Origin: Arthrobacter sp. fls2-241-R2A-200
GTDB lineage: Bacteria; Actinomycetota; Actinomycetes; Actinomycetales; Micrococcaceae
NCBI RefSeq assembly: GCF_030209745.1
Contig: NZ_JARVRJ010000007.1
Coordinates: forward strand, 62,001 to 126,000
Direction: 5' to 3'
DNA: 64,000 nucleotides
Position 1 is the first letter of the stretch. Each line of letters opens with the position of its first letter. Below the pieces are notes generated by a model. That model had not been told where the DNA came from, searched no databases, and saw nothing but the letters and a program-made list of their open reading frames with translations. Positions 52,077 through 59,773 of this stretch are shown here, piece by piece. The translations under genes were made by a program, and so were the position numbers.

Positions 52077-52088
52077 TAAGTCTCCTTA
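52077..52088. promoter_or_regulatory. TAAG-N4-CTTA motif, copy 6
   Basis: TAAGTCTCCTTA, 42 bases before the gene at 52131. Confidence 0.5.
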
Positions 52089-52130
52089 TAGACTGCTGAT
52101 GTAACTGTTCTCGACGCTTAGGGGAAGTAC

Positions 52131-52484
52131 ATGAGCTACAACGGAAGTCCATCCGAAAAGGCAGTTCCTGCCGGAGAGTTGGACCGGCGTCACGTGGGCC
52201 AGTCGGTGAGTTTTCAAGCCAACGACTTCACGGTGGTTTTCGGTACCATCGCCGGGATTGCCCGCACGGAGGCGCAGGTCTACTTGTCCCTTGCCGGAGT
52301 CGGCGGCGGCACGCACCTGAAGGACGAATATGATCTGCCTATCTCCCAGGAGGTCTACCTTCAACTGGATCCACTGAGCAGTGCGGAAAAGGGCTTTTCT
52401 GAAGCCGCGAGCCGCATCAAGGACAAGCTTGACGAGCTTGGCAAGAACCTTCGCGACCGGGACCAAGCCAAGGATTCCGAGTAG
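52131..52484 (+). CDS. hypothetical protein
   Basis: 117 aa, start MSYNGSPSEKAVPAGELDRR; beta-rich middle (VSFQANDFTVVFGTIAGIA) and a helical C terminus (AASRIKDKLDELGKNLRDRD). ATG 52131 has GGGGAAGTAC upstream and the TAAG motif before it. No family recognised. Confidence 0.65.
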   Translation: MSYNGSPSEKAVPAGELDRRHVGQSVSFQANDFTVVFGTIAGIARTEAQVYLSLAGVGGGTHLKDEYDLPISQEVYLQLDPLSSAEKGFSEAASRIKDKLDELGKNLRDRDQAKDSE

Positions 52485-52787
52485 TCGCCCAGCGAATATA
52501 TGGCCACCACGGCCGATGACGCCCCGCCGAAGCACTGGCGGGGCGTCAGCCATTTGGTACCAAAAAGACCCGTGACATTGCCCTACCCCCTTAGTACTAA
52601 GTATCCTGATGACTTATCCAGCGAAACTGGATGACGCTGTTTGGGCTGGGGGTTGCTCGGGCCGTGCGGGCTGAAGCAGGCGGCCACGCGGCCATCGCTG
52701 AAAAAATATGATCGACGGCATTGCCTGGCATTGGCGGACAAGTAACTGTCCGAAGCATCCAGGTGAGCCTGAAGGGCGTGACAATTC
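52485..52787. other. intergenic region before the Ser/Thr kinase
   Basis: 303 bases without gene. It includes an imperfect inverted repeat GACGCCCCGCC (52517-52527) / GGCGGGGCGTC (52541-52551) that may terminate the upstream gene, and the TAAGTATCCTGA motif at 52598. Confidence 0.5.
52598..52609. promoter_or_regulatory. TAAG-N4-CTGA motif, copy 7
   Basis: TAAGTATCCTGA with TTAGTAC immediately before it; identical 12 bases to the motif at 50394. It lies 178 bases before the kinase start and directly after the terminator-like repeat. Confidence 0.5.
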
Positions 52788-54194
52788 GTGGGCAACAATG
52801 AAGAGGCCGGGAACATCCCCGGCCCCGATCTCGATCGCGGTGTCCTTGACGGGCGCTATCAACTTGGTCCGATCCTGGGCCGTGGCGCCATGTCCACCGT
52901 TTACCGGGCTACAGACCTGCTTCTGGGCCGTGACGTGGCCATCAAGCTCTTCCTGCCAGGCTCGGGGGATGAGTCCTTCCGGGCGCGCCAGGAAACCGAG
53001 ATGCGCCTTCTTGCGAGCTTCGACCACCCCGCACTCGTGGCTGCTTTCGACACGGGCGTCGACACGCGTAATGACGAGGAGCGGGCGTATTTCGTCATGG
53101 AGCTTGCCGAGGGCCGGGACCTCCGCGCCGTGCTCGCCGATGGGCCGCTGCCAGTGTGGGAAGCCGCGAATATCGGTTTTAGGATCGCTGAAGCCTTGTC
53201 CGAAGTCCACGCCCGCGGGGTCATCCACCGTGACATCAAACCCGCGAACATCCTCGTCTCGGGCGGGGATGTTCATACCCAATCCGTGAAGCTCGCGGAT
53301 TTCGGCGTCGCGCTTGTCATGGACGACAACCGCCTGACAGCCACCGGATTCACGGTGGGCACTGCCCAATACCTGAGCCCCGAACAAGCCCAAGGACTCC
53401 ACCTGACTCCAGCGAGCGACATCTATTCCTTGGGTTTGGTCATTTTGGAGGCCCTTACCGGCAAAGCCGAATACCCTGGCACGCCGGTGGAGACGGCGAC
53501 GGCGAGGCTGCACCGGTCTCCGCACATTCCCCCGGGGCTGCCGCGATCGTTGCGTTCCTTGCTCGCGGCGATGACAGACATGGACCCCCTAAAGCGGCCC
53601 GGCGCCCACGAGGTCGAACAGACATTGGCGGTGGAGCGGACGCGCCCTGGCCGCCCGGCCGCCGTCGTGGCGCCTCTGCCGCCGATGCCGTCCAGGCCGC
53701 CGCTGGCGGTCCGGACCAGGCGCCAGTCCGCCGTCGCCGGTGCAGTGAGCCTGGGCAGGCGGCGCCCGAAGACGGTTCGCGGTTTGGCCGCTGCAGCGGT
53801 GACCGTTCCACTGGCGTTGTTGATGTTCGCGCACGGGCTGGTCCCCTCTGCGAATATCCCGCCCGCCCAGCGCGCAGACGTCAACGTGTCCCAAGCCGAT
53901 CCGCAGACATCGGCACCGGCGGAGCCCGCTGGTCAGGGCTCGACCCAGCCAGTGGAAGCCGTGCCGACGGCCGCCCCGGTAGCCGTGCCAACACCCCAGG
54001 GTGTCCCGGCAGCAGTAGTTGATCTTCCAGCTGCGGTGCAACTTCCCGCGCCGGCTCCCGTGACGCCTGCCGCGCCTGCAGTCGTTGAGCCGGCGAACCA
54101 CCCCGCGGGGAACGCCAAGGATTCCGGCGGCGGGAAGCAAACCAAACCTGAGAAGGCAAAAGACAAATCGCAGAAAAACGGCCCCGGCAAGTAG
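52788..54194 (+). CDS. serine/threonine protein kinase (PknB-like) with Pro/Ala-rich tail
   Basis: 468 aa. Kinase domain about residues 21-290: GRGAMSTVYRATD glycine loop, AIKLFLPG Lys, HRDIKPANILV catalytic loop, DFGVAL and GTAQYLSPEQAQGL. Then a linker, one membrane helix (GLAAAAVTVPLALLMFAHGL) and an outer tail rich in Pro and Ala ending in KSQKNGPGK. There are no PASTA domains, so the tail is not a peptidoglycan sensor of the usual type. GTG 52788 start. No cognate phosphatase or substrate gene next to it. Confidence 0.85.
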   Translation: MGNNEEAGNIPGPDLDRGVLDGRYQLGPILGRGAMSTVYRATDLLLGRDVAIKLFLPGSGDESFRARQETEMRLLASFDHPALVAAFDTGVDTRNDEERAYFVMELAEGRDLRAVLADGPLPVWEAANIGFRIAEALSEVHARGVIHRDIKPANILVSGGDVHTQSVKLADFGVALVMDDNRLTATGFTVGTAQYLSPEQAQGLHLTPASDIYSLGLVILEALTGKAEYPGTPVETATARLHRSPHIPPGLPRSLRSLLAAMTDMDPLKRPGAHEVEQTLAVERTRPGRPAAVVAPLPPMPSRPPLAVRTRRQSAVAGAVSLGRRRPKTVRGLAAAAVTVPLALLMFAHGLVPSANIPPAQRADVNVSQADPQTSAPAEPAGQGSTQPVEAVPTAAPVAVPTPQGVPAAVVDLPAAVQLPAPAPVTPAAPAVVEPANHPAGNAKDSGGGKQTKPEKAKDKSQKNGPGK

Positions 54195-54253
54195 GCCGGC
54201 GCCTTATGCGGGCGATTTTATTGCTGCGCTATTACCGACGCCGGTAACGGCGG

Positions 54254-55483
54254 CTACGCGCCGGCCGGAAAGCTGATCGCCACTGTGGTTCCGCCACCCG
54301 GAGTTTCCGTGAGGCTAAGCTCCCCGCCGTGGGACTTCGCGATGCTGCTGCAGGTGGCCAGGCCTAAACCGGAACCGGGTCCATCGCCCTCGCGTCGCAA
54401 CCGCACCAGAGGTTCCAGGACCTTGGCGCGGTCCTCAGGATTTATGCCCTTACCGTTGTCGGCTACGAAGAGGGTTGCACCCTGGTAGTTGGATACGCCG
54501 CTGATCCGGATGCGGAGCTCCCGCTCTTGACTCCGGTAGTTCATGGCGTTGGACAAGAGGTTTTGAAGCAGGACCCGGAGTTGGGCTTCATCGGCGGAAA
54601 GTCTGAGGTCCTGGACTTCAACGATGCCGTCATTCTCAATGCCGAGGTCGCGGATGACGTCTACAGCCACGTCCTGTAAGGACAACTGGGTCGGTTGGAT
54701 TCCGCCCCCAACCCGGGAGTAGTTCAGGACGTCTTCCAGCATCCCCAGCATCCGCCGTCCGCTGGCACCGATCCGGTTCAGGTACTCGGCCGCCACGCTG
54801 TGGCCGCCGATGTCGGGGTCGTCTTCCACCAATTCCACATATCCAAGAATGGTGGTGAGCGGGATGCGGAGATCATGGCTGACACGGCCCGCGAACCCCG
54901 CCAGCTTGGCGTTGCTCTCTTTGAGCTCGGCGTAGGTCCTGTCCAACTGGACCGTGCGGTGCTGGAGTTCGAGTAGCTCCACCACTTGTTTGGCGAGTAC
55001 TTCCAGCATGCCCACCTGCTGGGGGCTGAGTTCATTGGTCTTGTTCGAAAAAACGCACAAGGTCCCGGGAACGAAACCCGATTCCGTTTGAAGGGGCACA
55101 GACGCATAGAAGCGCACCTTCCCAATGTCCCCGGTCACAAAGGGATTGTCCGCGAACCGGGGATCCTTTGACGCGTCTGACACTATGGTCCGCTCGCGGG
55201 ACAGGAACACCTTGGCGCACATGGAATCCTCGCGGGAGCAGACGCCGGGGTCCACGCCCCACGCCCCGATCTGGTGCTGGTACTCCGCGCTAATGATGTT
55301 AACGACGCCGAAGGGGGCCGAACATAGCTCGGCGGCGAGCCGTACGAGGTTCTGTAAAGCGCTCATGACGGCGGTGTTGGGCAGCAAGGTGGAGTCCGTT
55401 GCCGGGTCCAGTCCGTACTCCCTCAATTCGAGGTCACGGCTCGAATCGTCGGTAAAGGACAACCGGCCCAGCACTTCCGTCAT
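54254..55483 (-). CDS. sensor histidine kinase with GAF domain, no membrane helices
   Basis: 409 aa, cytoplasmic. GAF domain about residues 40-165 (SAPFGVVNIISAEYQHQIGAWG) with CSREDSMCAKVFLS. Then FAGRVSHDLRIPLTTILGYV (phospho-His box), NLLSNAMNYRS (N box), VADNGKGI (G1), GSGLGLAT (G2). No receiver domain and no response-regulator gene nearby. ATG 55483 follows GGGGGAG. Signals sensed are unknown; Cys residues near the GAF pocket (CSREDSMC) could be redox active, which is speculation. Confidence 0.85.
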   Translation of the reverse strand: MTEVLGRLSFTDDSSRDLELREYGLDPATDSTLLPNTAVMSALQNLVRLAAELCSAPFGVVNIISAEYQHQIGAWGVDPGVCSREDSMCAKVFLSRERTIVSDASKDPRFADNPFVTGDIGKVRFYASVPLQTESGFVPGTLCVFSNKTNELSPQQVGMLEVLAKQVVELLELQHRTVQLDRTYAELKESNAKLAGFAGRVSHDLRIPLTTILGYVELVEDDPDIGGHSVAAEYLNRIGASGRRMLGMLEDVLNYSRVGGGIQPTQLSLQDVAVDVIRDLGIENDGIVEVQDLRLSADEAQLRVLLQNLLSNAMNYRSQERELRIRISGVSNYQGATLFVADNGKGINPEDRAKVLEPLVRLRREGDGPGSGLGLATCSSIAKSHGGELSLTETPGGGTTVAISFPAGA

Positions 55484-55549
55484 ATATAACTCCCCCAAGC
55501 GTCTTTAGGATTCCTCGCCGATACTATCGGGAAATCCGATGATCCCGGA

Positions 55550-56209
55550 TCAGGCAGCGGCGAGGTGGAATGTGCTGGCGAAGCGATTCAAAAGATCGCC
55601 TGGCCCGTGCAACACCCTGACCACGCCTGTGGCCACGGCCTCATCAGGGGTTAGCTCCCCGGAGATGATCCGGTGAATGTCCGGACCGGCTGCAAAGGCA
55701 AGGTCGGCCGCTCCTTCCCATCCGGGGTCCTCACGACGCGTCACTTGGAGGGTCCCACCGGAGACCCTCACCAGCAATCCAGCGGAACCGACGTCGGCCT
55801 CATAGGAAGTGGCCGGGAACCTAGCTGCCACGTCGGGCTGGAACGCCGTTCGGAGGGACATCGTCATGGAATCCGGGGTGATGATCTGCTCCTCCCGGGG
55901 ATCACCCAGGGCTTTGAAACCCCAGGCGCCCAGCGCAAGCACGATCGGTTCGAGCTCCCGGCCATACGGCGTCAACTCATAAACGATAACCCGGGAGTGC
56001 GGGATCCGGCGGATGATGCCGGCGGACTGTAAATCTTTGAGCCGGGTGGCGAGGATATTGCTCGGAATGCGGGGAAGGCCCCCTGCGAGCTCCCCGTATC
56101 GGCGTGGCCCCACCAGTAGATCGCGGACTATGAGCAGGGCCCAACGTTCACCCACGAGCTCCAACGCGCGGGTGATCGCGCAGTACTGCCCATAGTCCCG
56201 TGCAGCCAT
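55550..56209 (-). CDS. HxlR-family transcriptional regulator
   Basis: 219 aa. N-terminal HxlR winged helix (CAITRALELVGERWALLIVRDLLVGPRRYGELAGGLPRIPSNILATRLKDLQSAGII) followed by a C-terminal domain of about 110 residues, found in a subset of HxlR proteins and resembling SCP2-type folds. Such proteins often sense redox or small ligands. ATG 56209, with the next upstream gene ending six bases before it. Confidence 0.8.
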   Translation of the reverse strand: MAARDYGQYCAITRALELVGERWALLIVRDLLVGPRRYGELAGGLPRIPSNILATRLKDLQSAGIIRRIPHSRVIVYELTPYGRELEPIVLALGAWGFKALGDPREEQIITPDSMTMSLRTAFQPDVAARFPATSYEADVGSAGLLVRVSGGTLQVTRREDPGWEGAADLAFAAGPDIHRIISGELTPDEAVATGVVRVLHGPGDLLNRFASTFHLAAA

Positions 56210-56215
56210 GCGGTA

Positions 56216-56650
56216 TCAGGCCTGCTGGGTCATGTAAGCCTCAGGCCCCTGCTCGGCCGCCATCGGTTCCATGTAGCCGAACTCGAGCACATTTCCGTCA
56301 GGGTCAGTGAGTTGCCGTTGGTACATGAAGCCGAGATCCGTGGCGGGGCGATCTTCCGAGCCGCCTGCAGCGAGGCCGTTGGCCACCGTTGTGTCCACGT
56401 CTTCCTTGCTGTCGAGGAAGATCGCGGTGGCCACTGACACCGCTGCCGTAGGATCCCCGATGGGACGGTCCGTGAATGTCTGGAAGAACTCACGCACCAG
56501 GATCATGAAGTAGCTGTGGTCTTCTTCGACCACAACACAGGCCGCGTTGTGGTCAGTGAACATCGGATTGATGCTGAACCCGATCGCCGTATAGAACGAC
56601 TTTGCCCGCTCGAGGTCTGTCACGGGCAGGTTGACGAACATTGCAGTCAT
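56216..56650 (-). CDS. VOC/glyoxalase family protein
   Basis: 144 aa. Single VOC domain: MFVNLPVTDLERAKSFYTAIG, FMILVREFFQTFTDRP, and DPDGNVLEFGYMEP. Typical of PhnB-like VOC proteins of unknown substrate. ATG 56650 (MTAMFVNLP) with GGAGACC upstream. Six bases from the HxlR gene, so co-transcribed; regulator-enzyme pair. Confidence 0.8.
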   Translation of the reverse strand: MTAMFVNLPVTDLERAKSFYTAIGFSINPMFTDHNAACVVVEEDHSYFMILVREFFQTFTDRPIGDPTAAVSVATAIFLDSKEDVDTTVANGLAAGGSEDRPATDLGFMYQRQLTDPDGNVLEFGYMEPMAAEQGPEAYMTQQA

Positions 56651-57214
56651 GGTGGTCTCCGTCTGGTTGGTCCGGTACTGGACACAACCACACTTGCAAA
56701 AAACAAGTAGTGCGTCAAGAAGTTTCGTTAACAGACTTCGGGCGGACGCTGTGGCGTGGCCCGACGGGACGTTGCAGGCTTCGCAGAGTCTGGCAATCTT
56801 GAGCGAATCTTGAGATGACCCGGCGTCGTTCTTGAGGGGCCGGTCTGATGGTTGAAACATCAGCCAATACAGCTGATGGGAACTTCCAGGAAGGACCACC
56901 GGGAATGCCTGACCTGATCACGACCCCCTCAATGAGCGCCGGCGCTGCCTCGTCTGTGAAGTCCGGTCCGCTTGCCTGTGCCGAAGATGACTCGCGCCCC
57001 GCACTGGACGTCCTCGGACAAACGCGTTCCGTGTCGGCTGTCCGGGAGCAGTTCAACCCGTTTGGTGTTGGCCTAAGAAGCATCTGGCCGCAATCGGTGT
57101 GCGGTTTCTAGGACCTTCTGCTCGGCCTTCTTCCCATGCACATAGCCCTCGGGGGATTCCGGTGGCACCATGGTGTGCAACTAGAAGATAAGGAGGCTTG
57201 TCATCAAAGAGGAG
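56651..57214. other. 564-base intergenic stretch
   Basis: No supported gene. Small overlapping open frames exist on both strands around 56848-57111 but lack homology and ribosome sites. The AAGGAGG at 57190 belongs to the next gene's leader. Confidence 0.4.
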
Positions 57215-58018
57215 ATGAAGAAGGCCGCTGACGTGGCCGAGGAGGCTTCCAAATCCCGGACCTTCGAACGCGTAGCCCGCGCAGGGTATGCCGTGAGCGG
57301 TATCCTGCACGTCCTGATCGGCGTCATCGCCCTCCAGTTGGCGGTAGGGCGGGGTGGTGAAGCCGACGTCACAGGCGCGATATCCCAGATGGCCAGTCAG
57401 CCGGCAGGACCATTCCTCTTATGGGCTTGCTTTGCTGCGTGCGCGGCACTGGCTCTATGGCAACTGGGAAACGCCATTCTCGGTTACCGGAGGGGAGTCG
57501 ATAACAAAGTATCCACAAGGCTTTCAGCGGCTGGACAGGCCGTTGTATATGCCGCTTTGGCGGCCACACTCATCTCCTTCGTGGTGGGCAAGGACAAGAA
57601 CAGCCGGGAATCTACTACTGACGTCACCGCCAGCCTGATGAAGGTGCCGTTCGGCACGGCCATCCTGATTGCTGTAGGCGTGGGCATCATGATCACCGGC
57701 ATAGTTTTCGGGGTGCGCGGCTTCACTAGGTCGTTCAAGAAAGATCTCGCTCTTTCTTCCAAGAAAGAAGACCGCGATTTCCAACTCAGTGTTGGCGTGA
57801 TCGGTTACGTTGCCAAAGGTATTGCGCTGTTGCTCGTTGGATTGTTGGTGGTCATCGCAGCGGTCACTGCACGGCCCGAGCAATCCACCGGCCTCGACGG
57901 AAGCCTGAAGGCCCTGAGGGAACAGCCATATGGGCCATACCTCTTGGGGGCTGTGGCCCTGGGGCTTATTGCGTACGGCCTCTTCCTGATGGTCAAAGCC
58001 AAAACGCTGCGCACCTAG
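57215..58018 (+). CDS. DUF1206 membrane protein
   Basis: 267 aa. Three repeats of two membrane helices each, the layout of DUF1206: VARAGYAVSGILHVLIGVIALQLAVG, FLLWACFAACAALALWQLGNAILGYRR, ISFVVGKDKNS, IGYVAKGIALLLVGLLVVIAAVT, YLLGAVALGLIAYGLFLMVKAKTLRT. Function unknown. ATG 57215 lies right after GAGGAG; another AAGGAGG at 57190 suggests translation may start a few codons earlier at a non-standard codon. Confidence 0.85.
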   Translation: MKKAADVAEEASKSRTFERVARAGYAVSGILHVLIGVIALQLAVGRGGEADVTGAISQMASQPAGPFLLWACFAACAALALWQLGNAILGYRRGVDNKVSTRLSAAGQAVVYAALAATLISFVVGKDKNSRESTTDVTASLMKVPFGTAILIAVGVGIMITGIVFGVRGFTRSFKKDLALSSKKEDRDFQLSVGVIGYVAKGIALLLVGLLVVIAAVTARPEQSTGLDGSLKALREQPYGPYLLGAVALGLIAYGLFLMVKAKTLRT

Positions 58019-58038
58019 CTGCGACATCCGCTTAACTG

Positions 58039-58081
58039 CAAGAGCCCCGGAAGATGCGCAATGCATCTTCCGGGGCTCTTG
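58039..58081. terminator. bidirectional terminator hairpin
   Basis: CAAGAGCCCCGGAAGATGC (58039-58057) pairs perfectly with GCATCTTCCGGGGCTCTTG (58063-58081), loop of five. It lies between converging genes (57215 and 58092), so it can serve both. Confidence 0.85.
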
Positions 58082-58091
58082 GCGTTACAGG

Positions 58092-58358
58092 CTAGTTTTG
58101 CGTCTGCCCGGAACCGGACGCTTCCTCATCCGGTTCCGATGAGAAGGGGCGGTCCTTCGCCGTATCTTCGGTGTTGCGTTCGTCCAACTCGGCATCAGCC
58201 GAGGGCACGGTCTTCTCGGCGTAGTCGCCGGCCGTGTAATCGCCCCCGGCGTCGTCGCGCAGAGTCTCGGGGGATACTCCCGCATCACCGTAGTCACCCT
58301 CGACGTACTGGCCGTCGAGTTCCTCGCCGTTGGCGTCTGGGTTCTGGTGCTTAGCCAC
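58092..58358 (-). CDS. small acidic, low-complexity protein
   Basis: 88 aa from GTG 58358 (MAKHQNPDANGEELDGQYVE); an ATG at 58388 would add ten residues. Rich in Asp, Glu and Gly (GDYGDAGVSPETLRDDAGG); looks disordered. It is common in relatives beside stress genes. Its start overlaps the end of the GlsB-type gene, so co-translation is likely. Confidence 0.65.
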   Translation of the reverse strand: MAKHQNPDANGEELDGQYVEGDYGDAGVSPETLRDDAGGDYTAGDYAEKTVPSADAELDERNTEDTAKDRPFSSEPDEEASGSGQTQN

Positions 58359-58620
58359 GGTGAGTCCGGCGTCCTGCGAGGAGGCCATAGATCAGCAGAA
58401 CAATGATGGATCCGCCAATAGCCAAGAGCCAAGTGGTAAGCGAGAAGAAGTCCTGGAGGCCGGTGTGGAAGAGAACGCCTCCGATCCAGCCACCCAAGAG
58501 GGCGCCGACGACGCCCAACAGAAGGGTGATGAGCCAGCCGCCACCCTGACGGCCCGGAAGGATAAGTTTTGCAATAGCGCCAGCCAAGAGGCCGAGCAGG
58601 AGAAAACCAAAGAAACCCAT
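58351..58620 (-). CDS. GlsB/YeaQ/YmgE-type membrane protein
   Basis: 89 aa with three membrane helices: FFGFLLLGLLAGAIAKLIL, WLITLLLGVVGALLGGWIGG, TTWLLAIGGSIIVLLIYGLL, and GRRTHRG as tail. Transglycosylase-associated/GlsB family; usually a general-stress protein. ATG 58620 was taken as the start because the frame upstream is not membrane-like. Confidence 0.85.
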   Translation of the reverse strand: MGFFGFLLLGLLAGAIAKLILPGRQGGGWLITLLLGVVGALLGGWIGGVLFHTGLQDFFSLTTWLLAIGGSIIVLLIYGLLAGRRTHRG

Positions 58621-59244
58621 TTTTGGTCCCACTTTCTTGTTGATGTAAATTCCATGAACTTCCATGAACATTGTCAAGAGGTCCAGTTCATCGGGTGCCT
58701 GTTCCAATGTGGAGGCACCGTAAAGGGGCCCCTGGAGGCCCTATGGAACGCGGGGATTGGAACTGTTATGCCATCCCGATGAATGTCTTAAATAAAGCCA
58801 ATAAAACACTCCTGCCGATGGGGTCGGTCCGTAGCACTGCACAAGCAACGCTAGCGGGTCCCCGGTCGAGTAGCAAGTAACCTGACTATTTTGCGTTACG
58901 GCCAAAAGCGTGCTTCCTTCGTCTAGATGCCGCGGATTCGGGGCGACGTCGGCTTGGAAATCCCGATGCCAGCGGTGCGCTGTCAGGTCTGTAGGGGGGC
59001 GGCGTGATTGGCGCGGCTCGGTGTGGTTGACCCGCGGGATCTGCATCATCGAAGGCCCTGGACATATGTGATTTCGTGCACGGGGTGGATGCTTTTCCTG
59101 AGTCGGAAGCCGCTCTTTGTCCATGATGATTCTGCAATTACAAAGGACTACAAAGGACTCGGGAGAATGAATGAATGTTCACGTGACAGTGGATGGGTGG
59201 CAGACTAGGGTCGAAAGATAGTCACCTCGGAAGGAGTGGTTCCC
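58621..59244. other. 624-base intergenic stretch
   Basis: No supported gene. It is AT-richer at 58780-58820. Small open frames on both strands have no homology. Likely holds promoters for the flanking genes. Confidence 0.4.
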
Positions 59245-59646
59245 ATGAAAGGGAAAGTAATGTTCGCCGTCGGCGTGGCTGTCGGTTACGTATGGGGTTC
59301 GAAATCCTGGTCGGAGGTCTACGGCCGGGTTCGCGGAGGGACAGAAAAGGTCCTAAAGAACCCGGACGTCCAGGACGGTGTGCATCAAGCCGCGGAGGCG
59401 GTGCAGGAATCGGTACCCGACATTTTGGACTCGTTGTATGAGGCGGGGAAGAAGCTGATCGATAAGGCTGAAGCCATGCTTCCGGGCTCCAAGGGGTCCG
59501 AGTCGGCAGGGGACTCGATCGCCACCATGAAAACAGTTCCGGCCGCACCTGCCACGCCAACCGTGGCATCCGATGTTGTGTCAGAGCCTGGTGTGGAGGA
59601 TGCTGCAGGTACGGGCCGGGCGGACCAGGGCAACTCAGCTCCCTAA
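59245..59646 (+). CDS. YtxH-like small membrane-associated protein
   Basis: 133 aa. Short hydrophobic N terminus (MFAVGVAVGYVWGSKSWSE), then an amphipathic Ala/Glu-rich region (VHQAAEAVQESVPDILDSLY) and a Pro/Ala/Val-rich tail. Layout matches YtxH-like stress proteins. ATG 59245 follows AAGGAG. Confidence 0.7.
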   Translation: MKGKVMFAVGVAVGYVWGSKSWSEVYGRVRGGTEKVLKNPDVQDGVHQAAEAVQESVPDILDSLYEAGKKLIDKAEAMLPGSKGSESAGDSIATMKTVPAAPATPTVASDVVSEPGVEDAAGTGRADQGNSAP

Positions 59647-59726
59647 ACGCCATGCCTGACTGGTAGTCCCTTTGCTAGTCCCTTTGCAGAAAGGGGTTGA
59701 CGGCGGAGACCTTCGCGGACATAGTT

Positions 59727-59738
59727 ATCGTATACGAT
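59727..59738. promoter_or_regulatory. GntR-type operator before the hpa operon
   Basis: ATCGTATACGAT is a perfect 12-bp palindrome of the form used by FadR/VanR-type GntR regulators (GTATAC core). It is 36 bases before the GTG at 59774 and is followed by a second half site (TCGTACTCGATA). Confidence 0.6.
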
Positions 59739-59773
59739 TTCGTACTCGATAAATCTTGCCCCAAGGAGGTGCC

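Noticed and set aside
56848..57111. Possible small gene in the intergenic stretch
   Set aside because: No ribosome site, no homology, and the sequence reads like promoter DNA.
59008..59208. Small plus-strand gene
   Set aside because: No homology; overlaps a promoter-like region, and lacks a ribosome site.
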